Origin: Qipengyuania nanhaisediminis
Lineage (GTDB): Bacteria > Pseudomonadota > Alphaproteobacteria > Sphingomonadales > Sphingomonadaceae
Direction of reading: 5' to 3'
DNA length: 64,000 bases
Assembly: GCF_900115585.1 (NCBI RefSeq)
Contig: NZ_FOWZ01000004.1
Span: 62,001-126,000 of the forward strand
Shown here: piece after piece, positions 55,921 through 64,000 of the stretch
Layout of the letters: the number at the start of each line of letters is the position of its first letter
How positions within the stretch are numbered: position 1 is the stretch's first letter
Position numbers and translations under genes: made by a program
The notes under the pieces: generated by a model
The model's input: the letters and a program-made list of their open reading frames with translations, nothing else
Told to the model about the DNA's origin: nothing
Database searches by the model: none

Positions 55921-57293
55921 CAGAACTTCTCCAGCCGCTTGCGGGCGTCTTCTACCTGCTCCCTTACCCGCTCCGGCGCGGTCCCGCCATAGGAAGCGCG
56001 CGCGGCGACCGATGCATCGATCGAAAGCGCGTCGAAAACGCGTTCGTCGATACGGCTGTCGATGGCCTTGAGATCCTCGATGGCAAGGCCGTCGAGGGCG
56101 ACGCCTTTCTCGTCGGCCAGCTTTACGGCGGCGCCGGTGATGTGATGCGCCTCGCGGAAAGGAATGTCCGCCTGCCGCACGAGCCAGTCGGCAAGGTCGG
56201 TCGCCGTCGCGTGACCTGCTTCCGCAGCCTTGCGCATCCGGGCCTTGTCGAAGCCGCTGTCCGCCACCATTCCCGCCATCGCCGCGAGCGAAAGGTCCAT
56301 GAGACCCGCCGCCTCGAAGACCGGCGGCTTGTCGTCCTGCATATCCTTGGAATAGGCCAGCGGCAGGCCCTTCATCGTCACCATCAGCGCCGTGGTGCAC
56401 CCGATCACGCGCCCCGCATGGCCGCGCACCAGCTCGGCGGCGTCGGGATTGCGCTTTTGCGGCATGATCGAGCTGCCGGTCGACAGCGTGTCGGGCAGTT
56501 TGACGAAGCCGAAGGGCTGGCTGGCCCAGATGATGAACTCCTCGGCCAGGCGGGAGAGGTGCAGGGCGCACTGGCTGGCGGCCATGAGGTAATCGAGCGC
56601 GAAATCGCGATCCGACACCGCATCGAGGCTGTTGCAGGTGGGCCGGGCGAAATCCAGCGCCTGTGCAATCATCTCGCGGTCGAGATCGAAGCCGGTCCCG
56701 GCAAGCGCCGCCGATCCGAGCGGGCATTCGTCCATCCGCTCCAGCGCGTCTGCAAACCGCGAGCGGTCGCGCGCCAGCATCTCGAAATAGGCGAGCAGGT
56801 GATGGCCGAGCGTCACGGGCTGCGCGGTTTGCAAATGGGTAAAGCCGGGCATGATCGTATCGGCATGCTCGTCGGCGCGGGCGACAAGCGCGTGCAGCAC
56901 CGCATCTATCCCCGCGATCGCGCGGCGATTGGCGCTGCGCACCCACATGCGGAAATCGGTCGCCACCTGGTCGTTACGGCTGCGAGCGGTATGGAGCCGC
57001 CCGGCGACCGGGCCGACGATTTCGGTCAGCCGCGCCTCGACAGTCATGTGGATGTCTTCGAGGTCCCAATCTTCGGCTACGCCGTCAGCTTCGTATTCCT
57101 CGGCGATCTGCGCCAAGCCCTTGTCGATCGCGGCGGCGTCCGCCTCGCTCACGATGCCCTGCCTGGCCAGCATGGCGACATGAGCACGGCTGCCGGCGAT
57201 GTCCTCGCGCCATAGCGCCTTGTCGAAGGGGATAGAGGCGTTGATTTCGCGCATGATCGCGCTAGGCCCTTCGGCGAACCTGCCGCCCCACAT
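55920..57293 (-). CDS. argH: Argininosuccinate lyase
   Basis: 457 residues. Last step of arginine synthesis, splitting argininosuccinate to arginine and fumarate. Landmarks are [21 protein letters not shown] at the start, [35 protein letters not shown] and the signature [15 protein letters not shown] (about residue 275-289). It is first in the argH-lptM-lysA-siroheme dehydrogenase operon. Its ATG is only 16 bases from the divergent TlpA gene start. Confidence 0.97.
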   Translation of the reverse strand: MWGGRFAEGPSAIMREINASIPFDKALWREDIAGSRAHVAMLARQGIVSEADAAAIDKGLAQIAEEYEADGVAEDWDLEDIHMTVEARLTEIVGPVAGRLHTARSRNDQVATDFRMWVRSANRRAIAGIDAVLHALVARADEHADTIMPGFTHLQTAQPVTLGHHLLAYFEMLARDRSRFADALERMDECPLGSAALAGTGFDLDREMIAQALDFARPTCNSLDAVSDRDFALDYLMAASQCALHLSRLAEEFIIWASQPFGFVKLPDTLSTGSSIMPQKRNPDAAELVRGHAGRVIGCTTALMVTMKGLPLAYSKDMQDDKPPVFEAAGLMDLSLAAMAGMVADSGFDKARMRKAAEAGHATATDLADWLVRQADIPFREAHHITGAAVKLADEKGVALDGLAIEDLKAIDSRIDERVFDALSIDASVAARASYGGTAPERVREQVEDARKRLEKF

Positions 57294-57309
57294 TGCATTG
57301 GAGCCTTGA

Positions 57310-57867
57310 TTGTCCCGCTTATCGCTCACGCTGATCGTCACCCTGGGTCTTGCTGTGTCCGCCTGCGATAGGAGCGCACCCGATGAGGCGCAAGAAAGCG
57401 GTGCTTCACAGATAACAACCGGCGAGATCGACCGCACCTATGCCGACAGCCTTATGCCCGCCATCAATGTAAGCGATCCGGACGGGCGGCAGATCAACCT
57501 TGGCGCATTGCAGGGAACGCCTGTGCTGCTGAACCTGTGGGCGACATGGTGCGCGCCGTGCAAGAAGGAGATGCCGCTGCTCGATGCTCTTGCCGGCGAC
57601 TTCGACGAGCAATTGCATGTCATCACCGTCAGCCAGGATGCGGGCGGCGCGGAAAAGGTCGCGCCCTATTTCGCGGTGAACGAATTCGCCTATCTCGAGC
57701 CGTGGATGGACCCGCAGAACGAGCTGGGCCTGCATTACGACAACACGCCGCTGCCCACCACGATCCTCTACGATGCGCAGGGGCTGGAGGTCTGGCGCGT
57801 CGTCGGCGACTACGACTGGGCGAGCGAGGAAGCGCGCGCTGCCGTGAGAGAGGTTGCGGGGGAATGA
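57310..57867 (+). CDS. TlpA-family thioredoxin-like lipoprotein
   Basis: 185 residues from a TTG start; no ATG or GTG gives a signal sequence. A lipoprotein signal peptide (Cys19 in AVSAC) tethers it at the periplasmic side of the membrane. The thioredoxin fold holds the redox motif [11 protein letters not shown] (about residues 77-87). It probably reduces disulfides, for example in cytochrome c maturation. The intergenic gap to argH is 16 bases, so their promoters must overlap each other's coding regions. Confidence 0.88.
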   Translation: MSRLSLTLIVTLGLAVSACDRSAPDEAQESGASQITTGEIDRTYADSLMPAINVSDPDGRQINLGALQGTPVLLNLWATWCAPCKKEMPLLDALAGDFDEQLHVITVSQDAGGAEKVAPYFAVNEFAYLEPWMDPQNELGLHYDNTPLPTTILYDAQGLEVWRVVGDYDWASEEARAAVREVAGE

Positions 57868-57943
57868 TGGTGGGCGCTGACGGGCTCGAACCGCCGACCC
57901 TCTCGGTGTAAACGAGATGCTCTACCAACTGAGCTAAGCGCCC
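57868..57943 (-). tRNA. tRNA-Val (anticodon TAC)
   Basis: 76 bases with encoded CCA. The acceptor GGGCGCT pairs with AGCGCCC, and the anticodon loop TTTACAC gives TAC, which reads GTA valine codons. The anticodon stem TCTCG/CGAGA is perfect and the T loop is GGTTCGAGCC. Its 3' end directly abuts the TlpA stop codon on the opposite strand. Confidence 0.97.
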
Positions 57944-57998
57944 CCTTGTGGGGTGAAGCGCGCATGTAGCGCGGTTTCGCGCCGGGTCAAGCGCGAGA

Positions 57999-58771
57999 TT
58001 AGTCCCAGCCCTGATCCAGCTTCAACGCGCCGTCGCCATACAGATAGTCTGCGTTGAAGCGCGCATATCGCTTCAACCGGTCCCAGTCGTCCGTGTAAAG
58101 ATCGCCGCGGCGGATTTCGGCAACGCCCAGATCGCGCAATTTGCCGACCGCGCGATTGGCGTGGATGGCGCTGACGCCGCACATGTCGGCAAGGTCCAGC
58201 TGGGTGAACGGCGTGCGCAAGGCGCGCGGTACGTTGCGACCGATGAGTTCCAGCCGCTTGTGCAATTCGGCGTAAAGATGCGCGATCCGCTTGGGCGCAT
58301 CCAGCTGTTCCAGGATCTGGATCCACTTGCGATGGACGACGCATCCAGCAGCGTGGCAAACCACATGGCACGTGCGATATTGGGGCGCTCCTGCATGACG
58401 GTGCGCAGGCTTTCGTGGCTGACGCTGCCGATCTTGACCGGGCCTGCCGCCACGATGCTGTGATCGAGACGCTTCAGTGCGAAGCCGTGCAAGTCGATAA
58501 AATCGCCGGGCACCTGGATACCGACAATGTAGCGGCGATCGCCGCTTTCGATCGTGCGGAACACATAGCCTTCGATGAGCATCGTGCTCTTATTGGTCAC
58601 GTCCCCTCTTTCGAGCAGGCGCGTGCCATCGCCGTGTTCTTCCACGGTGTCGATGAGTCCCTCGATGTAATCCAGGTCATTCCCGTCCAGATGTTCCCTC
58701 AGTCGTCCGGCGAGGAACTCGCCGGTCAGAGGGTATCGGGCAGACCTTATGTCACCACGAATTGCGTCCAT
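57999..58771 (-). pseudogene. Frameshifted Crp/Fnr-family regulator
   Basis: The gene reads in two frames. The upstream part (from an ATG at 58771, or a TTG at 58801) encodes a cyclic-nucleotide-binding-like domain ending ...NIARAMWFATLLDAS. The downstream part continues as VHRKWIQILEQLDAPKRIAHL and the Crp helix-turn-helix FTQLDLADMCGVSAIHANRAVGKL. The reading must shift by one base near 58336-58341; inserting one base there restores a roughly 255-residue regulator. No slippery run is obvious. It may be a real mutation or an assembly error. Confidence 0.8.
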
Positions 58772-58808
58772 CGGGAGCGATAAAGCAAGCTGCTCGCGCA
58801 AGGTCCAT

Positions 58809-58877
58809 TAACGCATGTTAGCTTTATGTTCGTTTCTGCAAATTGGACGCATTTTTGATACGGCGAGTTTGTCGTAT
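58809..58877. promoter_or_regulatory. Divergent promoter region with two dyads
   Basis: Between the Crp-like gene and asparaginase are TAAC-GCAT-GTTA (58809-58820) and ATACG-N10-CGTAT (58858-58877), followed by a TATAAA (58880-58885). The two inverted repeats are candidates for operators of the adjacent Crp/Fnr-type protein. Neither matches the E. coli Crp or Fnr consensus. Confidence 0.35.
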
Positions 58878-58929
58878 GTTATAAATTCCCGCCGTGACCG
58901 GGTGAATTTTTCCCGCTATTCCGCCGCCA

Positions 58930-59907
58930 ATGACGACACGACTGAAAGTCCTTGCCACCGGAGGCACGATTGCAGGAATCGCAGGCTCTGCGATCGCGAG
59001 CGATTATCGCTCGGGCGAAATCGGGATCGAGGATTATCTCGAAAAAGTCGGCGGCCTGGGGCTGGAGGCTGAACTGTCGGGCCGCCAGATCGCCAATATC
59101 GATTCAGGCGATATCGGCCCCAAGGTGTGGAACGAGCTCCATGCGGCAATCTGCGAAAGCCTGGCCGACGATGGGTGCGACGGAGTGGTCGTTACCCATG
59201 GCACCGACACGCTGGAAGAAACGGCGTTCCTGCTCGACCTGACCTTGCCGGCGACCAAGCCCGTGGTGGTCGTGGGCGCCATGCGCCCGGCCGATGCGGT
59301 GGGCTATGACGGTCTGCGCAATTTCGCCAATGCCGTGCGTGTCGCGAGCGATCCGGATGCTGCGGGACGCGGCGTGCTGGTGGTGATGGGCGACCGCGTG
59401 TTCGGCGCGCGCGACGTGCGCAAGGTCCGCACGCGGGGGACCGACGCCTTCAGGGGCTTTCCGCGCGAATCCGTCGGGCTCGTCACGCCCGCTTCGCTCG
59501 AATGGTTCGGTGCTCCCTGGCGCGAGGACGAAGCTGCCGCCTTTGCGTGGTGCGACGACTTGCCGCAGGTCGTGATCGCCTATGCCCATGCGGGCCTGTG
59601 TGCCGAGGAAGTGCTTCGCCTCGTTGGCGAGGAAACGCGGGGTATCGTCGTTGCAGGCGTGGGCGAGGGCAATATGCCCGAACGCGTGCGGCAGGAACTG
59701 GCGCTGCTGGCCCAGGGCGGCATCGCCGTCGTTCGCGCGAGCCGGACCGATGAAGGGCTGGTCGACCGCGAGGCCGAGGACACGCCGAACGGCTTCGTCG
59801 CCGCCCGCGCGCTCAACCCGCAGAAGGCGCGCATCCTGCTGCAATTGCTGCTGGCAAGCGGGACCGGACATCCCGCCGCCATCCAGCGCGCCTTCGACGG
59901 TCGCTAA
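58930..59907 (+). CDS. Asparaginase
   Basis: 325 residues, L-asparaginase family. The first catalytic Thr is in VLATGGTIAGIAG (residues 7-19) and the second in VVTHGTDTLEETAFLL (about 86-101). It has no signal peptide, so a cytoplasmic type I-like enzyme is likely. It hydrolyses asparagine to aspartate and ammonia. It converges with the reductase gene with three bases between them. Confidence 0.93.
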   Translation: MTTRLKVLATGGTIAGIAGSAIASDYRSGEIGIEDYLEKVGGLGLEAELSGRQIANIDSGDIGPKVWNELHAAICESLADDGCDGVVVTHGTDTLEETAFLLDLTLPATKPVVVVGAMRPADAVGYDGLRNFANAVRVASDPDAAGRGVLVVMGDRVFGARDVRKVRTRGTDAFRGFPRESVGLVTPASLEWFGAPWREDEAAAFAWCDDLPQVVIAYAHAGLCAEEVLRLVGEETRGIVVAGVGEGNMPERVRQELALLAQGGIAVVRASRTDEGLVDREAEDTPNGFVAARALNPQKARILLQLLLASGTGHPAAIQRAFDGR

Positions 59908-59910
59908 GCC

Positions 59911-61020
59911 TCAGCCGTTGGGCAGGACGAGGTATTTCTCGCCCGTCTTCATCTGCCGATAGTCGAGGATCGCTTCCTTGGTCAGCATGCCTTCGAGGTC
60001 GACCTTGGTCTTGTAGCTGCTGGCGAAAGTGGTGGTGAGGTTGTCGAGCACGCGCTTCCTCATCCGCATCACCGTTTCCATGCCTGCCGTCTGGAGGAAG
60101 GGCGTCAGCAGCCAGCCCGACAGCGTCCAGCCGAAGCCGTAGGACGGGGTCAGCGTGGTCGGCCCGAAGTCGAGGCGGCCGTAGATGAACATCCGCTTCT
60201 GCTGGTTCGAACCATAGCGCGAATATTCGGTCATCTTGCCCACCGCGACCTGTTCCATCGCCTTGAAGCAGGTGTCGACCATCTGGCCGCCGCCGATCGG
60301 GTCGAAGCCGTAGAAAGCGTCGGTTTCGTCGATGGCGGCCTTGAGGTTGGCCATAAAATCATCAGCGGAGGAATTGACGACATGGCTGGCGCCGAGCCCC
60401 TTCAGCAGGTCCACCTGCTCCTGCTTGCGTACGATGTTGACGAGGCCGAGGCCGTCTTCTTGGCAGATCTTGACCAGCATCTGGCCAAGGTTCGATGCGC
60501 CGACCGTGTGCAGGATCGCCTTCTGGCCGTCCATCTTGGCGTTCTCGGCGAAGCCGAGCGCAGTCATCGGATTGACGAAGCTGGAAGCGCCCGCTTCCGC
60601 GCTGTGATCGCCAAGCGGCAGGCACATGGCGGCATCCGCGATAGCGTACTGGCTGTAGGCATTGCCAGGAACGCAGGCGACGCGCTGGCCCATCAGCGCC
60701 TTGGCCATGTCGCTATCGCCGGTGGCGACGACCGTGCCGGCACCTTCGTTACCTGCGGGAAGGCGCTGGCCGTGGCGAGCCTTCTGGCCCGAATTGAACG
60801 GCTCGGGCATTTTCGCGACGACCTTGCCGGGCGAATATTCCGCATTTTCGAAATCGGCAGCACCGGTGAGGATGGCGAGGTCCGACGGATTGATCGGGGC
60901 CGCTTCCATTTTGACCAGGACCTGGTTGCCTGTCGGTTCGGGGAAGGTGCTTTCGGCGATCTCGACGGTCAGCGTGCCGTCGGATTCTAGAGTGGTGAAA
61001 AGCTGTTTGCCGGTGGTCAT
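59911..61020 (-). CDS. Zinc-type/MDR oxidoreductase (quinone or enoyl reductase-like)
   Basis: 369 residues of the medium-chain dehydrogenase fold: GroES-like domain (about 20-130, with NPSDLAILTG and AGNEGAGTVVATG) and a nucleotide domain with HTVGASNLGQMLVKIC near residue 170-185. The cysteine and histidine zinc ligands of alcohol dehydrogenases are missing, so it groups with zinc-independent quinone/enoyl-thioester reductases. The substrate is unknown. Confidence 0.82.
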   Translation of the reverse strand: MTTGKQLFTTLESDGTLTVEIAESTFPEPTGNQVLVKMEAAPINPSDLAILTGAADFENAEYSPGKVVAKMPEPFNSGQKARHGQRLPAGNEGAGTVVATGDSDMAKALMGQRVACVPGNAYSQYAIADAAMCLPLGDHSAEAGASSFVNPMTALGFAENAKMDGQKAILHTVGASNLGQMLVKICQEDGLGLVNIVRKQEQVDLLKGLGASHVVNSSADDFMANLKAAIDETDAFYGFDPIGGGQMVDTCFKAMEQVAVGKMTEYSRYGSNQQKRMFIYGRLDFGPTTLTPSYGFGWTLSGWLLTPFLQTAGMETVMRMRKRVLDNLTTTFASSYKTKVDLEGMLTKEAILDYRQMKTGEKYLVLPNG

Positions 61021-61102
61021 CCAATTCCCTTTCGTTGCTTTACGAAACCTGTTTGCAGCCTCGCTACGCCTCGAAATCGGGCTTGGCTAGGGTGCCGTTA
61101 CG

Positions 61103-61852
61103 TCAGGCGTCGTCCGGATAGGTCGCCGCAACGAAATAGAGGCCGTGGGGCGGCGCGTTGAGGCCCAGTTCCTGCCGGTCGCGTGCTTCGAGCGCCTTTT
61201 TCACATCATCGACGGCCCAGCGGCCCATGCCGACGAGCGCGAGGCAGCCGACCATGGAGCGCACCTGGTGATGCAGGAAACTGCGCGCCGCCGCGTGGAT
61301 CAGGACATGATCCCCGTCGCGCTCAACATCGAGGCGGTCGAGCGTCTTTTGCGGACTGGCCGACTGGCAATGGGCGGACCGGAAGGTGGTGAAATCGTGA
61401 TTGCCGACCAACGCCTGCGCGGCTTGGTGCATGGCCGCCTCGTCGAGCGGCTGGGGCACATGCCAGGCGCGGTTTTTCTCCAGCGTCAGCGGCGCGCGGC
61501 GATTGGCGATGCGGTAGACATAGCTGCGCCCCACGCAGGTGAAGCGCGCGTGCCAATCGTCCGGTACGACTTCGCAATGCGTCACTGCCACCGGATCGGG
61601 GCGCAGCTTTGCATTGAGCGCCTCCATCAGGCGGAAGGGTTCGATATCCTTCTCGATGTCGAGATGGCTGCGCATCGCCAGCGCATGCACGCCGGTGTCG
61701 GTCCGCCCGGCGCTGGCCAGCCGCACATCCTCGCCGGTCACCGCGAAGGCCGCTTCCTCGACGGCCTGCTGCACGCTCGGGCCGTGGGGCTGGCGCTGCA
61801 GGCCGAAAAACGGCGTGCCGTCGAATTCGAGGGTGAGCGCGAAACGGGTCAC
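61103..61852 (-). CDS. truA: tRNA pseudouridine(38-40) synthase
   Basis: 249 residues from a GTG start overlapping the fmt stop by four bases. TruA modifies positions 38-40 of tRNA anticodon stems. The catalytic Asp is in [20 protein letters not shown], and [18 protein letters not shown] is the N-terminal family signature. [14 protein letters not shown] and [12 protein letters not shown] are in the C-terminal half. The order fmt-truA is conserved. Confidence 0.96.
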   Translation of the reverse strand: MTRFALTLEFDGTPFFGLQRQPHGPSVQQAVEEAAFAVTGEDVRLASAGRTDTGVHALAMRSHLDIEKDIEPFRLMEALNAKLRPDPVAVTHCEVVPDDWHARFTCVGRSYVYRIANRRAPLTLEKNRAWHVPQPLDEAAMHQAAQALVGNHDFTTFRSAHCQSASPQKTLDRLDVERDGDHVLIHAAARSFLHHQVRSMVGCLALVGMGRWAVDDVKKALEARDRQELGLNAPPHGLYFVAATYPDDA

Positions 61853-62757
61853 GAAAGGCGCGTGCCCTTGGCGATCGGATTGCCGCGCAGAAAGGTCTCT
61901 AGGTCCATGCGCGGCTTGCCGGCCCGCTGCAGTTCGAGCGGACGGATCGCGCCGTCGCTGCACGCGATGGCGAGGCGGTCGTCCAACACCTCTCCCGCGT
62001 CACCTGCACCCTCGCATGTCTCTGCGCGCAGCAGTTTCACCCGCTGGCCGTCGTGGTCGAACCATGCGCCGGGGAAGGGCGAGAGGCCATGCACATGACG
62101 CACGACCTCTTCTGCCGGACGGGTCCAGTCCAGCCGCGCCTCCGCCTTGTCGATCTTGGCGGCATAGGTCGCCTCGGCATCGTCCTGTTCGACCGCGTGC
62201 AGCGCGTCGAGATCGATCAGCGTGCCGACCATCAGCTGCGCACCCAGTTCGGCCAGTTCCTCGGTCAGTTCGCCCGTGGTCTTGTCCTCGATCGGTGTGC
62301 GCACGGTGGCGAGCATGGGGCCGGTATCGAGACCCGCTTCCATCTGCATGATCGTGACCCCGGTCACCTCGTCACCCGCCATTATCGAGCGATGGATGGG
62401 CGCCGCACCGCGCCAGTGCGGCAGGATGGACGCATGGACGTTGAGGCAGCCGTGCTTTGGCGCATCGAGGATCGCCTGCGGCAGGATCAGGCCATAGGCC
62501 GCGACCACCGCGATATCGGCGTCGAGTGCGGCAAAAGCCTCCTGCTCTTCGGCGGATTTCAGCGATTTGGGATGGCGCACCTCGATCCCCAGCCGGTCTG
62601 CCCGTTCGTGCACGGCGGTCTTCGTCAGTTCCTTGCCGCGGCGACCGCCGGGGCGGGGCGGCTGCGTGTAGACACACACGACCTCATGCGCCGCATCGAC
62701 CAGCGCCTGCAGCGTGGGCACGGCGAAATCCGGGCTTCCCATGAAGATTATGCGCAT
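61849..62757 (-). CDS. fmt: Methionyl-tRNA formyltransferase
   Basis: 302 residues. It formylates initiator Met-tRNA with 10-formyl-tetrahydrofolate. The N-terminal [20 protein letters not shown], the [20 protein letters not shown] folate-binding loop and the [18 protein letters not shown] segment are intact; the catalytic Asn-His-Asp can be placed there. It is coupled to truA and divergent from recR across 52 bases. def, its usual partner, is on the opposite side of recR. Confidence 0.97.
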   Translation of the reverse strand: MRIIFMGSPDFAVPTLQALVDAAHEVVCVYTQPPRPGGRRGKELTKTAVHERADRLGIEVRHPKSLKSAEEQEAFAALDADIAVVAAYGLILPQAILDAPKHGCLNVHASILPHWRGAAPIHRSIMAGDEVTGVTIMQMEAGLDTGPMLATVRTPIEDKTTGELTEELAELGAQLMVGTLIDLDALHAVEQDDAEATYAAKIDKAEARLDWTRPAEEVVRHVHGLSPFPGAWFDHDGQRVKLLRAETCEGAGDAGEVLDDRLAIACSDGAIRPLELQRAGKPRMDLETFLRGNPIAKGTRLS

Positions 62758-62809
62758 GACGTGTTCTATGGCCTTTCTTGGTCGCGCCTGCGCCCCTATC
62801 TGTGCATCT

Positions 62810-63406
62810 ATGGCATCGCAAGAGATCGAGACGCTGGCTTCTGCGCTGGCGCGCCTTCCCGGCCTCGGCCCGCGCAGCGCGCGGCGTGCGGTGCTGTGGC
62901 TGGTCAAGCGCCGCGAAAGCGCGCTGCCCGCGCTGCTCGAAGCGCTGGCAACCGTGGGCGAGGCGCTGGTCGAATGCGACACCTGCGGCAATGTCGATAC
63001 CACCAACCCCTGCGGCATCTGCGCCGACCCGCGCCGCGATGGCAAGGGCCTGTGCGTGGTGGAGGACGTGGCGGATCTCTGGGCGCTCGACCGGGCGAAG
63101 CTATTCACCGGCAAGTACCACGTGCTCGGCGGCAAGCTGTCGGCCCTGGACGGCGTTCGCCCTGAAGACCTCAATATCGCCAGCCTGCTGTCGCGCGTCG
63201 AGGCGGGCGGGGTGGACGAGGTGGTCCTCGCCATGAACGCAACGCTCGAAGGCCAGACCACGGCGCACTACATCGCCGAACGGCTGGAGGACTTCCCGAT
63301 CCGCATCACCCAGCTGGCGCATGGCCTGCCGGTGGGCGGGGAACTGGACTATCTCGACGAGGGAACGCTGGCGCAGGCGCTGCGTGCGCGGCGGCCGCTC
63401 GGCTAA
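62810..63406 (+). CDS. recR: Recombination protein RecR
   Basis: 198 residues. RecR acts with RecF and RecO in gap repair. A helix-hairpin-helix ([20 protein letters not shown], about 11-30) is followed by the zinc finger [18 protein letters not shown] and a TOPRIM domain with [12 protein letters not shown] and [14 protein letters not shown]. dnaX and ybaB, its common neighbours, are not here. def follows 63 bases after its stop. Confidence 0.97.
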   Translation: MASQEIETLASALARLPGLGPRSARRAVLWLVKRRESALPALLEALATVGEALVECDTCGNVDTTNPCGICADPRRDGKGLCVVEDVADLWALDRAKLFTGKYHVLGGKLSALDGVRPEDLNIASLLSRVEAGGVDEVVLAMNATLEGQTTAHYIAERLEDFPIRITQLAHGLPVGGELDYLDEGTLAQALRARRPLG

Positions 63407-63469
63407 TCGATCAGAGAGTGCAGGCCAATTCGATTGAATTGGTCGCATTCAGCGCCTATCTGAACCCCC

Positions 63470-64000
63470 ATGGCTATCCGTGAAATCCTCGAAGTGCCGG
63501 ATCCCCGGCTCAAGACCGTGTCCGAACCCGTAACCGAGTTCGACGACGAGCTGAAAACGCTGGTCGAGGACATGTTCGAAACCATGTATGCCGCGCCCGG
63601 CATCGGCCTCGCCGCGATCCAGGTCGGCGTGCCCAAGCGCCTGCTCGTCATCGATCTCCAGCCGGAAGACACCGATGCCGAGCCGGAAGAGTGCGATCAC
63701 GGCGGCCATCACCACCACCATTATCCGACGAAGAAGGAACCGCGGGTCTTCGTGAACCCCGAAATCCTCGATCCGGCGGACGAGCTGGCAAGCTACCAGG
63801 AAGGCTGCCTTTCGGTCCCCGATATCTTCGCCGATGTCGACCGTCCGGCCACCTGCCGCGTGCGCTACCAGGACCTCGACGGCAATGTGCACGAAGAAGA
63901 GATGGAAGGCCTGATGGCCACCTGCATCCAGCACGAGATGGACCACCTCGAAGGCATTCTCTTCATCGACCACCTCTCGCGCCTCAAGCGCAACATGGCC
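63470..64000 (+). CDS. def: Peptide deformylase, 5' part, with histidine-rich insertion
   Basis: The first 177 residues; the gene runs off the right edge. Def removes the N-formyl group from nascent proteins. All three catalytic motifs are present: GIGLAAIQ (residues 44-51), EGCLS (111-115) and QHEMDH (154-159). Between motifs 1 and 2 is an unusual hydrophilic insertion (about residues 64-89) containing the run HGGHHHHHY. This is a plausible metal-binding or metal-storage tract. The right-hand end is incomplete. Confidence 0.95.
   Translation, partial: MAIREILEVPDPRLKTVSEPVTEFDDELKTLVEDMFETMYAAPGIGLAAIQVGVPKRLLVIDLQPEDTDAEPEECDHGGHHHHHYPTKKEPRVFVNPEILDPADELASYQEGCLSVPDIFADVDRPATCRVRYQDLDGNVHEEEMEGLMATCIQHEMDHLEGILFIDHLSRLKRNMA

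Noticed and set aside
58336-58341. Programmed frameshift in the Crp/Fnr-like gene
   Set aside because: No slippery heptamer or downstream pseudoknot is visible, so a mutation or sequencing error is more likely.

Overview
The window is one continuous stretch of a GC-rich alphaproteobacterial chromosome. It most resembles Sphingomonadales, probably an Erythrobacter-like lineage. This placement is inferred from gene content: a GcrA cell-cycle regulator, the cobA-DUF2849-cysI-DUF934-cysH sulfur operon, a serC leader RNA ahead of serC-serA, and the particular paralogues seen. No phylogeny was run. There is no sign of phage, insertion sequence, CRISPR array or plasmid. Coding density is very high, and about ten convergent gene pairs touch or overlap.

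Region by region. 1-1450: phage-shock activator PspF, divergent from a 56-residue one-pass membrane peptide that lies behind a consensus sigma-54 promoter. 1578-4620: an orphan secretin and a secreted subtilase whose leader can fold over its own ribosome-binding site. 4747-18850: the translation/RNA cluster rimP-nusA-ylxR-infB-rbfA-truB-rpsO-pnp, interrupted by two tandem hotdog thioesterases, a DUF1697 gene, an AbgT transporter, thymidine kinase and a site-2 protease. 18978-30577: methyltransferases, a diguanylate cyclase, gcrA, an ABC-2 permease, a flavoprotein, queF, a Pro/Thr-rich membrane protein, a sulfurtransferase, metC and an MscS channel. 30675-34548: one tightly overlapped assimilatory sulfate/sulfite operon. 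34597-43471: a lipoprotein, an epimerase-like protein, proB, obgE, tRNA-Thr, an RNase H-fold protein, rarA, an unusual PadR regulator and a glycosyltransferase. 43590-51454: serC-serA-hisZ, a GST, trhO, an aldo/keto reductase and purA. 51429-64000: an L,D-transpeptidase, a REC-like/winged-helix regulator, the argH-lptM-lysA-siroheme operon, a TlpA thioredoxin, tRNA-Val, a frameshifted Crp/Fnr regulator, asparaginase, a quinone/enoyl reductase-type enzyme, truA-fmt, recR and the 5' part of def.

Functional links. Siroheme synthesis is split: the methyltransferase CobA is in the sulfur operon, while the dehydrogenase/chelatase is in the lysA operon 23 kb away; together they would supply the cofactor of CysI. 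CysH has the paired cysteines of an iron-sulfur APS reductase. SerC and SerA supply serine, the carbon skeleton for cysteine, and MetC and SseA handle sulfur amino acids.

The most interesting non-coding signals are the sigma-54 promoter and hairpin around the phage-shock peptide, the ribosome-site-masking leader of the protease, a 42-base inverted repeat between gcrA and the diguanylate cyclase, a 24-base dyad before the sulfur operon, and a GTTC-N7-GTTC element overlapping a dyad before the REC-like regulator.
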